Positions 59,118-64,000 of a DNA stretch of 64,000 nucleotides are shown piece after piece; within the stretch, counting starts at the first letter, position 1; every line of letters starts with the position of its first letter. Source of the stretch: Dasypus novemcinctus (Eukaryota > Chordata > Mammalia > Cingulata > Dasypodidae); contig NC_080689.1 in the NCBI RefSeq assembly GCF_030445035.2, forward strand, positions 25,139,278 through 25,203,277. Reading direction: 5' to 3'. Below the pieces are notes generated by a model, which saw only the letters and a program-made list of their open reading frames with translations, searched no databases and was not told where the DNA came from. A program made the translations under genes and the position numbers.

Positions 59118-60055
59118 TCTTTTTTTTATTCAAATTTTATTTCAAATTAAAAAAAAATAATAGGAAAAGGCAGCTCAACAAGTTATGGAAGCACATTACT
59201 CCTAAAAAATTCTGTCCAGGTACTTTTGTCTCACCTAATTCCAACTGCTAGCTCAATTGTTCCACTAGTGTTCAGGATACATAGATGAACACATGTGATG
59301 GTTAGGCTATTGTGTCAACTTGACCAGGTAATTGTGCCCAGTTCTTGGGTCAAGCAAGCACTGGGCTAACTGTAAAACAAGGGCATTTGTGGATTTTAGT
59401 CACCATTGACTTTACTGCAGTGGTAAATCATAGATAGCTGGTTACAATTACATCAATTAGGGAGATTGCCATCAGCAATGAGTGATGCTTAACTCAATCA
59501 GTTGAATCCCTTAAAAGCGGAAGTGATTCCAGTATTGAGAGAGAATTTCCCAGCTCGTCTTTGGACAGCCAACATCTCCCAGAACTTGTCAAGAACCTTC
59601 ATTGGACTTTCATCGAAGCCCCTGGTTGCAGCCTGCCTGGACTTGTGCATCCCCACGGCTGTGTGAGAGACCCTTATAGAATCGTATCCTATTGACAGAT
59701 ATCTCTTGTTGATTCTGTTTCTCTAGAGAATCCTGATTAATACAACATAGATTAGTTAAATGACATAGTCAAGGTCTCCTTATTAATGAAAAAAATGAAG
59801 AAAAGGGAAAAAATGCTTAGTCATATTCATCTCACCAAACCAAACCCCATATTCTTTTTTTGACCCTTAGCATTAATGTAGTACCAACTTTGTTTTTGCT
59901 ACAAAAACATTACAATGTTGTTAACTATAGTCTATAAATTACATTAGTTATATTTTCCCATGTATCCCCACATTCTTAACACCTTGTAGTAAAAGAACAT
60001 TCTTGTATTTATATTATTAACCACAATTCTCACCTACTGCTAAAATCATTGTTAT
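59118..60055 (-). mobile_element. L1 3' UTR end, split by an LTR
   Basis: Collinear with the 3' end of the inverted L1 (2672-3118 plus 3740-3770): same 'tattcaaattttatttcaaatt' start, 'aaggtctccttattaatg', 'accaaaccccatattc', 'gacccttagcattaatg' and 'aaaagaacattcttgtattt'. An LTR at 59296-59744 interrupts it. 5' truncated near 60055. Confidence 0.86.
59296..59744 (+). mobile_element. Solo LTR, family C
   Basis: Starts 'tgatggttaggctattgtg', ends 'agaatcctgattaataca'; 449 bases. Imperfect 5-base duplication 'acatg' / 'acata' (59291-59295, 59745-59749). Comparison with the unbroken L1 3' UTR near 2834-2860 confirms that it is an insertion. Distinct from families A and B. Confidence 0.82.
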
Positions 60056-60845
60056 ATGTGTCTTATTGGCCTTGGTGTCATTTACAATTATGGTGGACTC
60101 TTTTAGGCTTTGATAGGAAAAAAGTTATTTGAACTGAAGTCTGTTTTTCTAATATGAATCCAATTTTGATGAAGTAGAAGTTTGCCACTTATGCTATTTG
60201 TATCTCTAGACCATGTCAGGGAGTGGTTGGATATTGACCAAGTGTCCTGCTATCAAGTGAAGCACCACCACAGGCCATACCTGAATTCCTCCACTAGGCA
60301 CACAAGCTCTGTACATCATGATGTTGTACAAAACATTTCCATTTAATTGTGATGTGACATTCACTTAGTAAACACATTACTGAGAAACTTAATATTGCAG
60401 TGAAATGTTACTTTAAAGATAATTCCTGACGTTTGTTTGTTTGCAAATGGCATTTCTCTGGAAAGATCTACTTGTTTATACCATACCTTTTCCAAAATGG
60501 ATCAAGTGGTTCAAATAATAATGACAAATTTTTAAGAAAGCCATAGAAAATCGATGTCATGTAAATGAATCAGCAACAAATATGTTAACTGAGAGGCTAC
60601 TCTAATTATTATGATTAAACATTGATTATGTTCCAAGATCTCTGGTATCCAGGGTAAACAGGATGACATAATTCTTATCTGCTTGGAGAAAGCATGCCAG
60701 TTCTTCGTGAAGGAGAATCCTATTTTAGTAATAAATTTAAAAAGGAATCTGTGCTTGTGGGGAGATTCAGGCTGAAATCAGCTCTCTAAATAAAAATACA
60801 AAAAAATTAAAGAAATTAAATACATTTTCGAAATCCATGGTTTCT
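60056..60845. other. Unassigned DNA
   Basis: Nothing recognised. Confidence 0.5.
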
Positions 60846-61230
60846 GTATTAGTCAGGATGGGCTAAGTTTTGCTGTAGTAACAAACTCCCAAATCTCAGT
60901 GTCTTAACCCAGGAGATTTTAATTTCTTTGTCACCTCATAGTGTGATGCTGATCAGATAGCTTTCCTGGGTCATTCTCATCTAACAAGAAACTCAGGGAT
61001 CTGGTCTCCTTCCATCTTGTAACTCTGCTAACTTTCTAGTTACAGAGAAGAGAGAGAGAGGGAATGTGAGGTAGAAGATTGCAAGAGAAGTATTAGGTTC
61101 TAGACCTGGCAAAGAGATACATTATTTCTATCTACATTCTGTTAGCCAAATTCAGTCACATGCTTCTAACTCATTTGCAATGGCAGTTGGGATATTTGGT
61201 TTTCCTTTATTCTCTGGGGGAAGAAATGGG
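60846..61230. mobile_element. Ancient LTR-like repeat
   Basis: Opens 'tgtattagtcaggatgggctaag', then 'tagtaacaaactcccaaatctcagtg', 'ctggtctccttccatcttg', 'tagccaaattcagtcacatg'. Same group as 29870-30170. Name not assigned. Confidence 0.55.
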
Positions 61231-62555
61231 TTGATGAGCATCTGCCTGATTTCTGCCTAATCTAGTGTTCATCTTAGGGGTTTTTCTCCTCTCATTTTTA
61301 GGTCTGTTATGGAAACATTATAGTCTCTGGGGTTCCCTGAGATAAAGAAGTATGTCCACCAGTTAAACAAATGTAGGCGAAATTATTGAACTAATATAAT
61401 TTATAGTGAAAAATAGAATTCTGTATACCAAGCAACTAGATACTAAACTTTGTGTCTATTTTTAAACATGTTCCTAAAGATGATGAAAATTTTTATGTAC
61501 TCCAAAATAAGTATATATCTTAATATATTCAATAAAATGAGGTGACTCTAGGGTCTCTCTTCCTTATGTGGAGCCACTCTAATTGGGATTGCTAATAAAT
61601 TGAAATTCCAAATAAGTTTCTTTATTTCATTTCACTTCTGAAAAAAAATGGTTTGAGAAGCTCTGGAATTGGACAGGATGCTCCCTAGGCTCAGGCTAAA
61701 AGCACAGTCAAGGGTCAGAACCTTCTTCCATTAAGACCTGGAGTCAGGACGAATCTTCTCAGCAAGTAGGAAGAAGGGGTCACCAGGGACCTCCAGAATG
61801 AAGGAATCTGTTGGATAAAAGGGGGAGTTTTCATAATATCCAGGTTATTCTTGGTTTGAGCACTGAGCAGTCACCAGTTTGAGCTTCAGCTGACCTGCAG
61901 CACCATACTCACCAGCCTGTATTTGTGAAAGCTTTCCCCCTCACTATTTCATTTTATGATGTTTCACACCCCTATGTCTGGCTTTGAGGTTTGCTTTCAG
62001 ATATATATTGAAAAGCCAGGATTTTCTTCAGCTCTGGGAATTTGTTTGGTTTTGTTCCATTTTATCCCAACTTTTATTCCTTCCATCAGATTAATATGTT
62101 TCATTACCAACTCAGAATCGCTCCAAAGAAAAGGAAAAGAGAGAAACGAAGAAGTAAAACTGCATGTCTCTTGAAACAGGAAAGCATTCTGGTTTGAATT
62201 TCCTGTCAGATTGTGGGCAGGTTAGTTAGTAAGTAGTGATTTGGATACAGTTCAGATAGAGTAAATTTCACAGTTTGTTTGCCTCAGTCTGGACCCCATT
62301 AGAGAACAATAAGATACTAGGCTAGCTTAATAAACCTACTTTTCATTAGTCAGCTGCCTTTCCTGTGCATGGCACTAAGTATTTTATCTTCATCATCCTA
62401 TGACTTTTTACTACATCTACATGATTGGAAAGGGCTCTGGATCATGCCTAGCACTTTACAACTGGGGGGGAATTGGGATTTAGGAAGAAAGAGCCTATTG
62501 TCCCCCCCACACACACTGTCACCAGATACCCTGCCTTTTCTGTTGTTGTTTTCAT
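61231..62555. other. Unassigned DNA
   Basis: A weak reverse-MIR resemblance near 62360-62410 only. Confidence 0.5.
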
Positions 62556-62559
62556 AAGA

Positions 62560-62875
62560 TTTTAATTTCAGAATAGTTTTAAATGTACCAAGAAGTTGCG
62601 GAGCGTATGGAAAGAGTTCCTATAACACTCCACACCCAGTTTCCCCTGTTATTAAGATCTAACATTACTGTGGTGCATTTTTCACAACTAAAGAAAATCA
62701 ATATTGATAGATTATTATTATCTAAGGTCCATACATTATTTGGATTTCCTCTGTTGTAACCTAATGTCCTTTTTTCTGTTCCAGGATCCCATCCACAAGT
62801 TCACATTGCATTTTGTTGTTGTGCCTCCTTAGGCTCCTCTCCCACTGTCTTTTTGTTTCAGTTTTGTGGTGTGTG
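62560..62875 (-). mobile_element. L1M 3' UTR fragment
   Basis: 'acagtttcccctgttatt'-type sequence, 'aacattactgtggtgcattt', 'taacctaatgtccttttttctgttcc', 'aggatcccatccac' and 'tccttaggctcctctccc' are reverse-complement landmarks of the L1M 3' UTR. The 151-codon minus frame 62761-63216 overlaps it and is not supported as a gene. Confidence 0.82.
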
Positions 62876-64000
62876 TATGTGTGTGTGCTAGGTTGTGATA
62901 TAATATGCAGTTCCTGGTCCCCCAAATTGAAAGCTACTGCTATAGAGTAAATTGCAGCTGACCACTCCTTTAAGCTCCTAACAATAATTGACAAGAGAAT
63001 GTTAAGGACTAGGCCAAATATTTGAAGAATGTCTGATGCTAGTTTGTTACAGTTTTTTAAAAATGGAGAAGAAATAGTGATATTTTCAGAAAATTGAACA
63101 GCAGGTAAACGACATCCTAGAGATGGAGAGAATTTGGGCCTAAATTGCCAACAAGGTCTGGTGGGACCTACAGAATTTTCAAAGCAAGCACTAATGTTTT
63201 TACTCGGGATGCTCATTTCTTTCAGGAATGCTGTTTTGTCCTTAGTGACTCATAACAGCCACATTTACTGATTCTTTTTGAAGTGTCAGATGCAGTGGGC
63301 TGCTAAGTCTAGAGGTTGGTGCTTTGGTTTGGGCTTCAGTGGCTGTTTCCCATGGGAAAGTCAGATGATTAGATTAAAAGATGAAAGGCTGTTCCGATCA
63401 GCTGTTTCAGGCCATGTACAGATGGAAGCAGCGGAGGTAGAGGGGTGTGCATTTGTCATAACACTCAGTTCAGATAATTTAGTATGGATTTCCTGCCTTT
63501 TTTTGGTGGAGAGTGGAGACGAGTTGTAAGGTTGAAAGTGAGGAGAAACCTTAAATTACTTGCTGGTGCTGACGGTGTCACCCTAACCCAACAAATTTCT
63601 TCCCCTAGGGCGCCTTTTTAGGCTTTGCGAAGGTGGCAGAAGAAAGGAAAAAGGGATGGATTTGGTGTTTCTAGCTGGAAAGGAAATGGTCATGATTTCC
63701 TTTCCATTTCAAGCCAATGTGAAGAAAATCCATACACTGAGTGGTTATAGAGAGACAGGCTTTTGGTGTGTGTTTTTATTTTTTTAAATTGCTTTCTTGG
63801 TCTTAGAATCCATTGTTTGGAAGGGATTTTCAGAGACCTTTAACCTCTCTTCTGACCTCCTGCTAGGTAACTCGGTCACAACCAGGCAGTTCACTTTTTC
63901 CTCACTATCTCTCTTGATCTCCTAGATCTTTTTCATTTCAACAATTAAAACAAATTGAGTAACCATAGATGAAATAGATTTTACTGGAAAAAGTTAAAAC
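62876..64000. other. Unassigned DNA
   Basis: A short (GT)n run at 62869-62888; otherwise no repeat, RNA gene or coding region recognised. Confidence 0.5.

Noticed and set aside
62761..63216. 151-codon minus-strand open frame
   Set aside because: Begins in unassigned DNA and runs into a decayed L1M 3' UTR; no recognisable protein motif.
1..64000. A previously undescribed multi-gene system
   Set aside because: No intact gene is visible. The remarkable structures are nested retroelements explained by known L1, LTR and hAT mechanisms.

Overview
This window reads as a stretch of mammalian, gene-poor, retroposon-rich chromosome, most probably from an armadillo (Xenarthra, Cingulata). The diagnostic signal is a set of about a dozen tRNA-derived SINEs of the DAS type known from Dasypus. 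They carry an A-box/B-box head, a GC-rich body and a (G)n/(A)n tail. Mammal-wide fossils (MIR, L2, MER5A, HAL1, L1M) surround them. I found no protein-coding exon, intact open reading frame, tRNA gene, CpG island or CRISPR array that I could defend. The open frames of 60-180 codons lie in repeats or in unconserved-looking DNA.

Layout. 0-10 kb: ancient repeats, then one L1 insertion (about 2672-9889) whose two halves face opposite ways. It is bounded by an 18-base target-site duplication and was later invaded by two LTRs, two SINEs and a tiny retrocopy. 10-18 kb: unassigned DNA with an L2 scrap, a hAT remnant, a DAS-III SINE, an antisense LTR, an L1 ORF2 scrap and a HAL1-like element (15.7-17.8 kb). 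18-24 kb: two antisense LTRs, four SINEs and an old L1. 24-29 kb: a MIR, a MER5A transposon and long unassigned stretches, including a possible LTR with tandem AAGGTC hexamers. 29-35 kb: two antisense L1 3' ends, a U2 snRNA retropseudogene and a DAS-III SINE. 35-42 kb: L2, a MaLR-like LTR, a 92-bp L1 tail and a cluster of three sense SINEs. 42-50 kb: MIRs, antisense L1 ends, a SINE, and a hAT MITE. 50-64 kb: a SINE, a 1.65-kb 3' L1M fragment, L2 and MIR, a fourth copy of the main LTR family, an L1 tail split by another LTR, and mostly unassigned DNA to the end.

No genes act together here. What the window records is a nested history of retrotransposition: target-site duplications let several insertions be put in order. 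The nearest thing to an unusual object is the inverted L1 with its nested passengers, and the site near 7.0 kb that was hit twice. Family names were assigned by eye from remembered sequence features, so subfamily labels and outer boundaries are approximate.
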